This document shows, piece after piece, positions 1 through 9,653 of a DNA stretch of 32,728 nucleotides. The notes below the pieces were generated by a model, which did no database searches, was not told the DNA's origin, and saw nothing but the letters and a program-made list of their open reading frames with translations. A program made the position numbers and the translations under genes. Location of the stretch: the NCBI GenBank assembly GCA_964242595.1, contig CAXTBC010000048.1, positions 1-32,728 of the forward strand, written 5' to 3'. Positions within the stretch are counted from its first letter, which is position 1. Every line of letters starts with the position of its first letter. Origin of the DNA: BOG-908 sp964242595 (GTDB taxonomy: Bacteria; Pseudomonadota; Alphaproteobacteria; Acetobacterales; Acetobacteraceae).

Positions 1-11
1 CGCCAAACGGA

Positions 12-60
12 TAAAAGCTTTTTGCTTCTTTTTCTCGAAAAAGAAGGCCTTTCTTGCCTT
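12..60 (+). repeat. Family A hairpin repeat, copy A1
   Basis: The copy reads AAAAGCTTTTTG, then a 22-nt perfect hairpin at 25-46 (10-bp stem CTTCTTTTTC, loop TC), then GGCCTTTCTTGCC. The same three-part layout recurs in at least a dozen gaps of this window in both orientations. It ends about 40 bases before the hutU start codon. There is no T-tract, and the stem is A/T-rich, so it is a poor intrinsic terminator. Confidence 0.8.
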
Positions 61-99
61 CGGCCAAGCAGGCTTCAGGCCAATATTTCAGAGCACCAT

Positions 100-1760
<1,661 letters not shown>

Positions 1761-1764
<4 letters not shown>

Positions 1765-3263
1765 TCACCATAGGGGAGCGGCTGACCCTGGATCAGCTCC
1801 GCCGCCTAGACGCCGGCGATGGCGTGGCCCTCGACCCCGCCTGCCTGCCCGCCATCGAAGCCTCGGCCGCCACCGTGGCCGGTATCGTCGCCTCCGGCCG
1901 GACCACCTACGGCATCAACACCGGTTTCGGCCTGCTTGCGCAAACCTCCATCCCGGCGGACAAGCTCGCCGAGTTGCAGCGCCGCCTCGTGCTCTCCCAC
2001 GCGGCCGGCGTAGGCGCGGACCTGCCGGCCCCCATCGTGCGCCTGGTGATGGCGCTGAAGGTGGTGGGCCTGGCGCGCGGCTTCTCCGGCGTCCGCCCGG
2101 CCGTCATCGCGCATATCCTCGCCTGCCTGCGCGCGGACCTGCTGCCCGTCATCCCCGCCAAGGGCTCCGTCGGCGCCTCCGGCGACCTGGCCCCGCTCGC
2201 CCACCTTGCCGCGGCGCTGATCGGCGTGGGCGATGCCGATTTCGCCGGCACCCGGATGAGCGCCAGCGACGCGCTGGCCCGGGCCGGCTTGGCACCACTC
2301 ACCCTCGGCCCGAAGGAGGGCCTGGCGCTGCTCAACGGCACCCAGGCCTCCACCGCCCTGGCGCTGGCCGCCCTGTTCCGCGCCGAACGCCTGCTGGAAG
2401 CGGCCATCGTCGCCGGCGCCCTCTCGGTGGACGCTGCCAAAGGCAGCGACACCCCGTTCGACGCCCGCATCCACGCCGCACGCGGCCAGCCCGGCCAGAT
2501 TGCGGTCGCCGCCGCCTTCCGCGCCCTGCTGGACGGCAGCGAGATCCGGCACTCCCACCTCGATTGCGGCCGCGTGCAGGACCCTTACAGCCTGCGCTGC
2601 CAGCCGCAGGTGATGGGCGCCTGCCTGGACACGCTGCGCCACGCCGCGCGCGTGCTGGAGATCGAGGCCAACGCCGCCAGCGACAACCCGCTCGTCTTCG
2701 CCGACACGGGGGACGTCCTGTCCGGCGGCAACTTCCACGCCGAACCGGTGGCCCTGGCCGCAGACACCATGGCGCTGGCCATCGCCGAGATCGGCGCGCT
2801 GTCCGAGCGCCGCATCGCTCTGCTGACCGACCCGGTGATGAGCCGCCTGCCCGCCTTCCTGGTGACCGACCCCGGCATCAACTCCGGCTTCATGATCGCC
2901 CAGGTGACCGCGGCCGCACTGGCCAGCGAGAACAAGTCGCTGGCCCACCCCGCCAGCGTGGACAGCCTACCCACCTCGGCCAACCAGGAGGACCACGTCA
3001 GCATGGCCACCTTCGCCGCCACCCGCCTGCACACGATGTGCGACAACACGGCCGGCATCGTCGCCATTGAGCTGTTGGCCGCCGCCCAGGGCATCGGCTT
3101 CCACGCTCCACACCAGACCAGCACAGCGTTGCAGCGCGCGGTCGCCACGTTGCGCGCGAAGGTGGCGCCCTACACGGAGGATCGCTTCTTCGCGCCGGAC
3201 ATCGCTGCGGCTACGGCTCTGGTGCAGGCCGGTGATTTTCCGGTGGCTGGGGTGGCGTTATGA
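1761..3263 (+). CDS. hutH: Histidine ammonia-lyase (histidase)
   Basis: First enzyme of histidine degradation, deaminating L-histidine to trans-urocanate. The 500-residue product is the normal length. The motif GSVGASGDLAPLAH contains the Ala139-Ser140-Gly141 triad that cyclises into the MIO electrophilic cofactor. Other family signatures are YGINTGFG near residue 50, GTQASTAL, the QDPYSLRCQPQV block, and SADQ-like NSLPTSANQEDHVSM towards the C-terminus. The GTG start at 1761 overlaps the hutU stop, and translation from it gives VITIGERLTLDQL, matching a histidase N-terminus. An open frame extends far upstream inside hutU but is a shadow. Repeat A2 begins immediately after the stop codon. Confidence 0.97.
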
Positions 3264-3316
3264 GGAAGCAAGCAAGGCCTTCTTTTCTGAAGAAAAGAAG
3301 CAAAAGACTTTTATCC
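3264..3316 (-). repeat. Family A hairpin repeat, copy A2
   Basis: Reverse-orientation copy starting at the first base after the hutH stop. The hairpin at 3279-3300 has a perfect 10-bp stem (CTTCTTTTCT with AGAAAAGAAG) and a GA loop. It is flanked by AGGAAGCAAGCAAGG on the left and CAAAAGACTTTTATCC on the right. With A3 it fills most of the hutH-hutG gap. Confidence 0.8.
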
Positions 3317-3352
3317 GTTGGGTGCGGCTTTCTCCGGGCACACCCGACAGGG

Positions 3353-3406
3353 AGCAAAAGCTTTTTGGTTCTTTTTCTCGAAAAAGAACTGCTTGCCTTG
3401 CCTTCC
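3353..3406 (+). repeat. Family A hairpin repeat, copy A3
   Basis: Forward copy ending two bases before the hutG start codon. The hairpin at 3368-3389 is GTTCTTTTTC / GAAAAAGAAC with loop TC. The outer pair is G-C here against C-G in A1, so both arms changed together. The repeat occupies the place where a ribosome binding site would be expected. Confidence 0.8.
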
Positions 3407-3408
3407 TG

Positions 3409-4203
3409 ATGACCCCCCTTTTCACCCTGCAGCGCGGCTCCAGCCGCCTCCTTGTCTCTGTCCCCCACGCCGGAACACACCTGCCGCCGGACATCGCCGC
3501 CCAGCTCAACACCACGGGCCGGCAGGTGGTCGACACCGACTGGCACGTGGACGCGCTCTACGACTTCGCCGCGGAGGCCGGTGCCACCGTGCTGGTGGCC
3601 ACTCACAGCCGCAGCGTGGTGGACCTCAACCGCAACCCGGCCGGCGGCACGCTCTACCCCGGCCAGGCGGAGACCACCGTCTGCCCCGCCGAGACTTTCG
3701 CCGGCGCACCGCTTTACAACGGCGCAGCACCGGACGCCGGCGAGATCGCCCGCCGCGTCGCGCTCTATTGGCGTCCCTACCACGCGGCGCTCGCCTCTGA
3801 GCTAGCCCGCATTCGCGCGGCCCATGGCGGGGCCATCCTGCTGGACGCCCACTCCATCCGCAGCGCCATCCCGCGCCTGTTCGCGGGCACCCTGCCGGAC
3901 CTCAACTACGGCACCAACGGCGGCGCCAGCACCCGCCCGGAGCTTGCCGCCCGTGCCATGGCTGCAACCGGCAACCGCGGCTTCTCCCAGGTGCTGGACG
4001 GGCGCTTCCGCGGCGGCTACATCACCCGCCATTACGGCCGGCCCGACGACGGCATTGACGCCATCCAGCTCGAACTGGCCCAGCAGGCCTACATGGACGA
4101 GGACGTGCCCGGGCCGTTCGATCCTGTCCGTGCCGCACCCTTGAAGGCGGCGTTGCGCGAACTCGTGAGGGAACTGCTGGACGCAGGGCTGTCCCGATTC
4201 TAA
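3409..4203 (+). CDS. hutG: N-formylglutamate deformylase (N-formylglutamate amidohydrolase)
   Basis: Last step of the five-enzyme histidine pathway: hydrolyses N-formyl-L-glutamate to glutamate and formate. The 264-residue product fits the N-formylglutamate amidohydrolase family (PF05013), with SVPHAGTHLPP at residues about 16-26, DTDWHVDALYDF, HSRSVVDLNRNP, LLDAHSI and the C-terminal GGYITRHYG. It is not the arginase-like formiminoglutamase that shares the hutG name. The pathway therefore should use a formiminoglutamate deiminase (HutF), which is not in this window. I chose ATG 3409, where family similarity begins; the in-frame extension upstream is hutH shadow plus repeat. No Shine-Dalgarno is visible because repeat A3 abuts the start. 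The gap to hutH is 145 bases and is almost entirely repeats, so co-transcription through two hairpins is likely but unproven. Confidence 0.95.
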   Translation: MTPLFTLQRGSSRLLVSVPHAGTHLPPDIAAQLNTTGRQVVDTDWHVDALYDFAAEAGATVLVATHSRSVVDLNRNPAGGTLYPGQAETTVCPAETFAGAPLYNGAAPDAGEIARRVALYWRPYHAALASELARIRAAHGGAILLDAHSIRSAIPRLFAGTLPDLNYGTNGGASTRPELAARAMAATGNRGFSQVLDGRFRGGYITRHYGRPDDGIDAIQLELAQQAYMDEDVPGPFDPVRAAPLKAALRELVRELLDAGLSRF

Positions 4204-4213
4204 CACGCCCCCG

Positions 4214-4238
4214 GGAACGAAAACCTGGTGGCATGGTT
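4214..4238 (+). promoter_or_regulatory. EcfG-like general stress promoter upstream of the YSC84 gene
   Basis: GGAAC (4214-4218), 16 bases, then GGTT (4235-4238) closely resembles the alphaproteobacterial EcfG sigma-factor consensus (GGAAC, 15-18 bases, CGTT), with one mismatch in the -10 element. It lies about 70 bases before the start codon at 4310. This is a motif match by eye only. Confidence 0.4.
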
Positions 4239-4309
4239 GTGCCGCAGTCACCCGGCGAACCGCCGCCGGATCAACCCGGCAGCCGCCGTAAGCTAAAGGA
4301 TACACAGAG

Positions 4310-5002
4310 ATGACGATGTTCAAACGCTGCGGCGCCATCGCCGCAATCCTCGCCGGCACCGCTCTCGGCACGGCTGGCCTGGCCACCCCCGCCTTTGCCG
4401 GGCCGGACCAGCAGGCCACAGTGGACCACGCGGTAGGCACCTTGCAGGACCTGCGACGCGACAAGGAGTTCGGCAACGCCCGCCAGCTGTTGCAGAGCGC
4501 ACGCGCCGTGCTGATCGCACCGCGCATCTTCAAGGGCGCCTTCTTTGTCGGCGGCGAAGGCGGTACCGCCCTGCTGATGGTGCGCGGCGCCCATGGCTGG
4601 AGCGACCCGGCCTTCTACACCATCGGCTCGGCCAGCTTCGGCCTGCAGATCGGCGCCAAGGAGAGCGAGCTGATCCTGTTCATACGCAGCCAGAAGGCAC
4701 TTCAGGCCGTGATGCGCGACAAGTTTAAGATCGGCGCTGATGCGGGGCTCGCTATCGCCACTCTGGGCAGCGACGTGCAGGGTGCCACCACTGCCAACCT
4801 GAACGCCGACATCGTCGCCTGGGCCTCGTCTTCGGGCGTGTTCGCCGGCATCTCGCTGGACGGCACCGTTATCGCCCCGCAACACGACGCCGACACCAGC
4901 TACTACGGCCGCCCCGTAACCGACAGCGACATCGTGGTGCGCCGTAGCGTATCGAGCCCCGGCGCGGCGGCGCTCCGCCACATGCTCGCCAGCCTAGGCT
5001 GA
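4310..5002 (+). CDS. YSC84/SYLF-domain periplasmic protein
   Basis: The 230-residue product begins with a Sec signal peptide (residues 1 to about 30, cleavage after AFA). The rest matches the bacterial YSC84-related (SYLF, PF04366) family: an N-terminal helical part with LLQSARAVLIAPRI, FKGAFFVGGEGGTALLM, and then SFGLQIGAKESELILFI in the glycine-rich core. In eukaryotes this fold binds phosphoinositides; in bacteria the role is poorly defined but envelope-associated. The ATG at 4310 is preceded by AAAGGA at moderate spacing. An EcfG-like promoter lies upstream, which suggests stress induction (inference). The gene is complete and stands alone after hutG, with about 105 bases between them. 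Confidence 0.85.
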   Translation: MTMFKRCGAIAAILAGTALGTAGLATPAFAGPDQQATVDHAVGTLQDLRRDKEFGNARQLLQSARAVLIAPRIFKGAFFVGGEGGTALLMVRGAHGWSDPAFYTIGSASFGLQIGAKESELILFIRSQKALQAVMRDKFKIGADAGLAIATLGSDVQGATTANLNADIVAWASSSGVFAGISLDGTVIAPQHDADTSYYGRPVTDSDIVVRRSVSSPGAAALRHMLASLG

Positions 5003-5112
5003 TCCGCAGTTCGGTTGGGCTCCACGCCCGGCCGGACGCAACTCCGGCCAGCCTCGGCCGTTATGTCGCACGTGCGCCGAAGAAGCGCATATCCGAAAAA
5101 AGGACGCATCAC

Positions 5113-5310
5113 ATGCCCAAGACAACGCATCACGAAGCCGCTGAGCACCACGAAAAGGCCGCCAAGTCTCACCGCACCGCCGCTGAGCACCACGACAAGG
5201 GCGACCACAAGTCCGCTCAGTCGCACGCGACGGAAGCCCATGGCCACTCGACCAAGGCGCACGAGAGCACCACGAAGGCCCACGCCAAGACAGCCGAGCA
5301 CGCCAAGTAA
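5113..5310 (+). CDS. Small His/Lys/Ala-rich protein
   Basis: The 65-residue product is low-complexity and made of degenerate repeats such as EHHEKAAKSHRTAAEHHDKG. It has many His, Lys, Ala and Glu residues, no signal peptide and no membrane segment. The pattern predicts an amphipathic, strongly charged helix or disordered chain, possibly metal- or nucleic-acid-binding. Similar short proteins occur in many proteobacteria as hypothetical proteins, and I assign no function. Expression is well supported: AAAAAAGGA stands about 9 bases before the ATG, and a textbook terminator follows 20 bases after the stop. The next gene upstream ends at 5002. Confidence 0.75.
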   Translation: MPKTTHHEAAEHHEKAAKSHRTAAEHHDKGDHKSAQSHATEAHGHSTKAHESTTKAHAKTAEHAK

Positions 5311-5330
5311 GGCTAGCTTCGACTGACGTG

Positions 5331-5367
5331 AAAAAGGCGCCCGGACTTAGGTCCGGGCGCCTTTTTT
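5331..5367 (+). terminator. Rho-independent terminator after the His/Lys-rich gene
   Basis: AAAAAGGCGCCCGGAC, loop TTAG, then GTCCGGGCGCC followed by six T. The G+C-rich stem of 11 bp is extended by A-T pairs, and the A-run before it could let it act in both directions. This is the clearest intrinsic terminator in the window. Confidence 0.95.
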
Positions 5368-5382
5368 GTTAATCGGATATGC

Positions 5383-5428
5383 CGCAAGAAAACACTTCTC
5401 TTTTTAAAAAGAAGCGAAAGACTTTTGC
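5383..5428 (-). repeat. Family A hairpin repeat, copy A4
   Basis: Reverse-orientation copy just beyond the terminator. The stem CTTC(TC)TTTTT / AAAAAGAAG at 5395-5414 carries a two-base bulge, and the right flank CGAAAGACTTTTGCC is the usual tail. Confidence 0.7.
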
Positions 5429-5462
5429 CTTATCAGGTAGTGTTTGGGGAAGGGTCGGACCT

Positions 5463-5588
5463 CTAGCGGCAACGACCCGGATGGTAGTAGCACCAGCCAC
5501 CACCGCCGTAGCCCGGCCCGGCTACGATGCAGCCGCCCAGTGGCAGCGCCAAAGTGAGAATTACAAGTGTCGCGATTGCACGGGTCAT
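5463..5588 (-). CDS. Tiny lipoprotein (41 residues)
   Basis: The product begins MTRAIATLVILTLALPLGGC: a short basic N-region, a hydrophobic segment and a lipobox LGGC, so Cys20 should be lipidated. The mature part is only 22 residues, rich in Gly, with WCYYHPGRCR at the end and two more cysteines. The start at 5588 is fixed by AGGAGG five bases upstream of the ATG; an upstream in-frame start at 5645 would place charged residues before the signal. It stands alone on the minus strand, divergent from the GT61 gene. The function is unknown; it resembles other minute Gly/Tyr-rich lipoproteins of alphaproteobacteria. Confidence 0.75.
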   Translation of the reverse strand: MTRAIATLVILTLALPLGGCIVAGPGYGGGGWCYYHPGRCR

Positions 5589-5640
5589 GATGGCCTCCTG
5601 AAGGTGTCGCTCATACATCGGTCTCGGCGAAACGTAACCT

Positions 5641-5668
5641 GCCAACCCTGGTTGCTGTAACGGTTGGC
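5641..5668. promoter_or_regulatory. Inverted repeat in a divergent promoter region
   Basis: GCCAACC (5641-5647) and GGTTGGC (5662-5668) form a 7-bp inverted repeat with a 14-base spacer, between the divergently read lipoprotein and GT61 genes. It could be an operator or a weak hairpin. Short repeats of this size arise by chance. Confidence 0.3.
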
Positions 5669-5739
5669 AACAGCTTCAACCCGTGTCACTACGGATTCAC
5701 AGCGACTGCCCAGGCGTTCTCCTAAGGAAGACTGTTGGA

Positions 5740-6948
5740 ATGTTCAGTATCGAGCAGGTACGGAAATGGACACTTCTGACAGATGAGGAGCAGGGTAGCG
5801 GCCGATACCAGCATCATTACTTCGGCTCCACCGACCTGCATTTCTCTGCACGTCCAGCCATGCCGGCTCGTGCGATGATAGGCCGACAAACAGCCCCCGC
5901 GAAAATTTTCGGGACGCCAATCGACGCTTCCTGTCTTAACGGGGTGGTGGACTCAGACCTATGGTCGGAGCCTGTTACGTGGGAAGTCTTACGCAACGCT
6001 CGCGTCGTCGGTAATGCTGCCGTCCTCAGCAAGGACGGTCGGCTATTTGCGTCCGAGGACGTTGCCTTACGTGGCAAAGACGTCTTCCTTCGCCAGAACG
6101 CATTTGGTCACCAGGGTTTTCTACTCAAAGACAGAGGTGACCGTGTGACATTGTCGTTTGCCCAACAGAGAAGCCCCGGCTTCCAGGACTTAGATGCCTT
6201 GTTCATTCATAATATTGAGCCGAGCAACTACGGCTCTTTCATGTTCCGACAATTGCCACAGATCTTGTATGCACGCGAATTCGCCAAGAACTTCGATTGT
6301 TATATAACTTCGGATCGAACGACCTTTCTTATGGAAGCTTTGAGGCTGTTCGGACTTCCGTCAAAGCCGGTCTATACGACGCATGAGATCTCAGGCGAGG
6401 TATTCAAGTCGATCTCGTTCTCCCATGGTCACGATGCGGAGGGGTACCTGGCAGACGACGTGAGAAAAAAACTAACTGAGATTGCGAAAACTCTTCACGG
6501 CCCCGAAAATGTTAGGTCGAAACCAAACAAAATTTATGTTAGTCGGGCATTAAGCGCCATGCGTCGGCCATTCTACCGAGTCATGCAAAATGAGAGAGAC
6601 ATAGAAAAATATGCAGCCGACCGGGGATACGAGGTAGTTTGTCCTGAGATACACACCTTCTCCGAACAGGCTGGTCTTTTTGCTGAAGCTGAAACAGTGG
6701 TTGGACCGTCCGGTTCCGGAATGTTCAACATTGCGTTCGCGTCTGACATTCGGCGTATAGTCGACATTGAAACGACCATGATGACCGTAAGACAGCACGC
6801 AAAATTTTATTCGTCGTGCAGCGCAGCATTTGCCTTTCTATTCCTGTTGCCACTTGAACACGAAAGCCAGCCAGTGCATTTGCGTCCGTCGATGTGCGGC
6901 ATCGCCGACTTCAATCGAGCGCTGGACTGGCTTGAGAGCGTGCCGTGA
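5740..6948 (+). CDS. Glycosyltransferase family 61 (DUF563) protein
   Basis: The 402-residue protein has the GT61 (PF04577) signature in its C-terminal half: KIYVSRALSAMRRPF, then NERDIEKYAADRGYEVV, then the block TFSEQAGLFAEAETVVGPSG followed by SGMFNIAFA. These correspond to the conserved SR, NE, E-Q and GPHGA-type motifs. The family transfers sugars in surface polysaccharide or glycoprotein synthesis; the donor cannot be predicted. I chose ATG 5740 (MFSIEQVRKW) over an in-frame GTG at 5683; AAGGAAG lies 11 bases upstream. The DNA is visibly less G+C-rich and less GC3-biased than genes on either side, as is the sulfotransferase gene that it faces tail to tail, suggesting joint acquisition. 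Confidence 0.85.
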   Translation: MFSIEQVRKWTLLTDEEQGSGRYQHHYFGSTDLHFSARPAMPARAMIGRQTAPAKIFGTPIDASCLNGVVDSDLWSEPVTWEVLRNARVVGNAAVLSKDGRLFASEDVALRGKDVFLRQNAFGHQGFLLKDRGDRVTLSFAQQRSPGFQDLDALFIHNIEPSNYGSFMFRQLPQILYAREFAKNFDCYITSDRTTFLMEALRLFGLPSKPVYTTHEISGEVFKSISFSHGHDAEGYLADDVRKKLTEIAKTLHGPENVRSKPNKIYVSRALSAMRRPFYRVMQNERDIEKYAADRGYEVVCPEIHTFSEQAGLFAEAETVVGPSGSGMFNIAFASDIRRIVDIETTMMTVRQHAKFYSSCSAAFAFLFLLPLEHESQPVHLRPSMCGIADFNRALDWLESVP

Positions 6949-7002
6949 TGAAACACATCACCATCTCGGGTAGTCTATATATTAACGAGATTCGATGTGG
7001 AT

Positions 7003-7779
7003 CTACTTTCCATTCCACGGCATGACAGCTGAGTCATCGAGGAAACGCCCTCGAAATTCATCATTCAAGTCGTTCCGTTGCTGTCGAAGCTTGAGTTTAT
7101 CTAACCGTGGTAGCAGGGCCTGGCCTCCCAGTGTGAGGCCCAAGGTTGAGACGATATCGTTCGGACGATCCAGGAAGTCCTCATAGTAAACCATTGATAC
7201 TGGAAAGGCAGCTACCGCGAGTATTTGATCGAGCAAAGCATAGGAGTTTGTGATGCTTCGAAGATGAAGCAGTATTTTATCGCCATTATACTCGATCGTC
7301 TCTTTAGGTTTCAGGTCATCCGAGCTTGTCCAGTTATGAGTTTGATCAGCGATGTAAAAGGAAATTGCTTGGCCGATGATATCGCGCCTTTTCACCAGCA
7401 GGATGTTGGGCGACAAGAGATGGGGTATGAGTTTGGACCGCATCAGCATGGCGATCTGCGTCGGTCCAGCTTTTAGGCCCCAAATCTGAGAGACGGCTTG
7501 GACCTGCTCTTTATGGACACGACTGACGTAATCGGCGAATGTCTTCACGCCGTATTTGACTGAGAGGTTCTGAACAACGACGTCGTTGAGCATCTCATCG
7601 AAACCGACAAACCGTCCAGTAGTCCGCAAGACTTCTGCAATGTGATTTGAGCCCGAACGATTGACGAACGCCATGATCGTACACTTCAGAGCTATCTGTT
7701 TAGTCTGCAAAAAGAAGCCATCAGGAAAAATCCGCTCGATTGCCTTTTCGTGTGATGATAAAGCATAGGAGAACTCCAC
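7003..7779 (-). CDS. Stf0-type sulfotransferase
   Basis: The product should transfer sulfate from PAPS to a carbohydrate acceptor. The 258-residue product matches the Stf0 family (PF09037): the 5'-phosphosulfate loop NRSGSNHIAEVLRTTGRF follows a beta strand (ALKCTIMAFV), and the 3'-phosphate motif with QAIS follows later as VKRRDIIGQAISFYIADQTH, then NW. The C-terminus has VSMVYYEDFLDRP, typical of the family. The start is uncertain: GTG 7779 gives MEFSYALSSHEKAIERIFPD, which agrees with family N-termini. TTG 7812 would add a hydrophobic run, and ATG 7674 would remove the first strand. No clear ribosome site is seen. The gene lies in less G+C-rich DNA, convergent with the GT61 gene (54-base gap) and divergent from the GT2 gene. 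Confidence 0.75.
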   Translation of the reverse strand: MEFSYALSSHEKAIERIFPDGFFLQTKQIALKCTIMAFVNRSGSNHIAEVLRTTGRFVGFDEMLNDVVVQNLSVKYGVKTFADYVSRVHKEQVQAVSQIWGLKAGPTQIAMLMRSKLIPHLLSPNILLVKRRDIIGQAISFYIADQTHNWTSSDDLKPKETIEYNGDKILLHLRSITNSYALLDQILAVAAFPVSMVYYEDFLDRPNDIVSTLGLTLGGQALLPRLDKLKLRQQRNDLNDEFRGRFLDDSAVMPWNGK

Positions 7780-7946
7780 GACTAGCAACCACAAGAGTAG
7801 AAACTGGACCAAAAAGGCAAGTGTCTTTCGAAGCGGCCGTCTTCGCTGCTGGTCATGATGAGCTTGGTTCCAATTTACCCGAAAATGATTGTAACTCGGA
7901 ACAAGGCCGCGGTAGGTATGTGCCGAGAGCAGACAGAGTTCGATTT

Positions 7947-9653
7947 ATGAATGAGATGCTGGAGCCTAAGCAAGCCTCGTCCGATGAGTTCGACACGTCT
8001 GTAACGCCGGCTCCAGATTTCAGCGAAGCCGCCTATCTTTCCGCCTTTCCAAAGATTGCCGAAAACATCCGTGCCGGCCGGTTCAAATCCGCTCATGATC
8101 ACTACGTCAAGCGGGGCGCGGCTGAAAAGCGGCTGGAAATGCCGCGCTACCAGATGATGCTGGCCGAACAGGCCTTGCTCGCCCGCCTGGCCAACGCGCC
8201 CGCCCCTTTGGCACCCGGCCCGCAAGCCTCTGATACAGCCGTTCCACAGGAACAGCCCGCCGCTACCGGCCTTGCCCTCCACGTGCCCAGCGGACTCGAT
8301 GCGCTGCTCACCTCGGTCGGCGGCACGTGCTTCGTTATCGGCTGGGTCGATGACCGCGGCCTGCCGCTCAGCGCCGTCTCCCTTCGCCTTCCCAGCGGCC
8401 GGACCGTCTCCAGCGGTAACGTCGCCCGCTGCCGAAGGAACGATGCCGAGGCCGCCATCGGCTGCCAGCCCGGAACCCTGCTGGGCTTCTACGCCCTGAT
8501 TGAGCTCGGCCAAGCCGAACCCGCCGGTGCGGGCAGCGTCGTCGGGCTGCATTGCGGCGAGGGCAGCGCCGTCACCGTCAGCCACCCTGCCCGCCCCCAC
8601 CTCGTCATCCCCACGGCCCTGCGCGACAACGTGTTCGAGTATATCGCCGCAGCGACCTACTTTGGCGCCCCGCCTGTCGAATCATTCCTTCAGCTGAACG
8701 CCGGCCTGGGGGCGCCGCTGCTGATGCTCAACGCCCGCATCTCCGGCCAGATCACCGCGCTGTCGCATGTGGAACGCTTCGGCAGCCACGCGCGCCGTTT
8801 CCGCGCCTCCGTCGTCGTCTGCCTCTACGGCAGGCCGGAATACCTGTTCCTGCAGGCGGCCCTGTTCTCGGCCGGGCCGGACGCCGCCGAGTACGAGTAC
8901 GTCTACGTCAGTAACAGCCCGGAGCTGACCGAGCAGCTGCAGCGCGAGGCCCGGCTGGCCGCCCAGATCTACGGTTTGGCGTTCACCCTGGTGTTCCTGC
9001 CGGGCAACGCCGGCTTCGGGGCGGCCAACAACGTGGCGGTCCGCCATGCCGCCTCGGACCGCGTCGTCATCCTCAACCCGGACGTGGTTCCCCGCACGCC
9101 GGATTGGGCACGGCACCACGCTGGCCTGCTGGACGGCCTGCCTGCGGCGCAGACGGATTTGTTCGGTGTCCCGCTGTTCTACGACGACGGCGCGCTGATG
9201 CATGCCGGCATGTTCTTCGACACCGATGTAGGCCTCTCCGTCCGCCCGGACGGCATCACCCGGCAGGAGTTGCTGCGCGTGGAGCATTACGGCAAGGGCG
9301 CACCGCCGGACTACCCGGCCTTGCGTCGCCCGCGCGCGGTGCCCGCCGTCACCGGCGCCTTCATGTCCGCCAGCCGGCCGTGGTTCGAACGCCTCGGCGG
9401 CTTTTCGGAGGAGTACGTCTACGGCCATTACGAGGACGCGGATCTATGCCTGAAGGCCTGGCAGGCTGGCGGCCAGGTGTGGCTGCACGACCTGCCGTTC
9501 TGGCACCTTGAAGGCAAGGGCTCCACCCGCCTGCCCGCGCACGAAGGCGGCTCGCTGATCAACCGCTGGCACTTCACCCGCACCTGGCTGCCTACCGTGC
9601 AGGACGGCTTTGCCGGCCAGACTCCCGCCCGCCTCGCCGCCGGAAAACCCTGA
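7947..9653 (+). CDS. GT2-family glycosyltransferase with N-terminal extension
   Basis: The 568-residue protein has two parts. Residues about 25-65 (FSEAAYLSAFPKIAENIRAG, then HYVKRGAAEKR) resemble a short module common in alphaproteobacterial polysaccharide enzymes. Residues about 285-560 form a GT-A glycosyltransferase: RASVVVCLYGRPEYL, FGAANNVAVRHA, the NPDV site in place of DXD, AVTGAFMSASRPWFERLGGF and the acidic YGHYEDADLC typical of rhamnosyltransferase-like GT2 enzymes. It should act in the cytoplasm on a lipid-linked or surface glycan. ATG 7947 was chosen because upstream codons lie in a less G+C-rich non-family stretch; ATG 7956 is also possible. The stop is immediately followed by the GT4 gene, so the two form an operon. 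Confidence 0.85.
   Translation: MNEMLEPKQASSDEFDTSVTPAPDFSEAAYLSAFPKIAENIRAGRFKSAHDHYVKRGAAEKRLEMPRYQMMLAEQALLARLANAPAPLAPGPQASDTAVPQEQPAATGLALHVPSGLDALLTSVGGTCFVIGWVDDRGLPLSAVSLRLPSGRTVSSGNVARCRRNDAEAAIGCQPGTLLGFYALIELGQAEPAGAGSVVGLHCGEGSAVTVSHPARPHLVIPTALRDNVFEYIAAATYFGAPPVESFLQLNAGLGAPLLMLNARISGQITALSHVERFGSHARRFRASVVVCLYGRPEYLFLQAALFSAGPDAAEYEYVYVSNSPELTEQLQREARLAAQIYGLAFTLVFLPGNAGFGAANNVAVRHAASDRVVILNPDVVPRTPDWARHHAGLLDGLPAAQTDLFGVPLFYDDGALMHAGMFFDTDVGLSVRPDGITRQELLRVEHYGKGAPPDYPALRRPRAVPAVTGAFMSASRPWFERLGGFSEEYVYGHYEDADLCLKAWQAGGQVWLHDLPFWHLEGKGSTRLPAHEGGSLINRWHFTRTWLPTVQDGFAGQTPARLAAGKP

Noticed and set aside
3279..3300. Family A hairpins as rho-independent terminators
   Set aside because: Stems are almost all A-T pairs and no T-tract follows directly; several copies lie before start codons inside apparent operons. 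Only the hairpin at 5331-5367 fits an intrinsic terminator.
6945..6961. GTGATG-AAACA-CATCAC inverted repeat at the end of the GT61 gene as a terminator
   Set aside because: Only six pairs, overlapping the stop codon, with no T-run; this could be chance.
7740..7946. N-terminal extension of the GT2 protein
   Set aside because: The extra 69 codons overlap the sulfotransferase promoter side, have different base composition and no family similarity.
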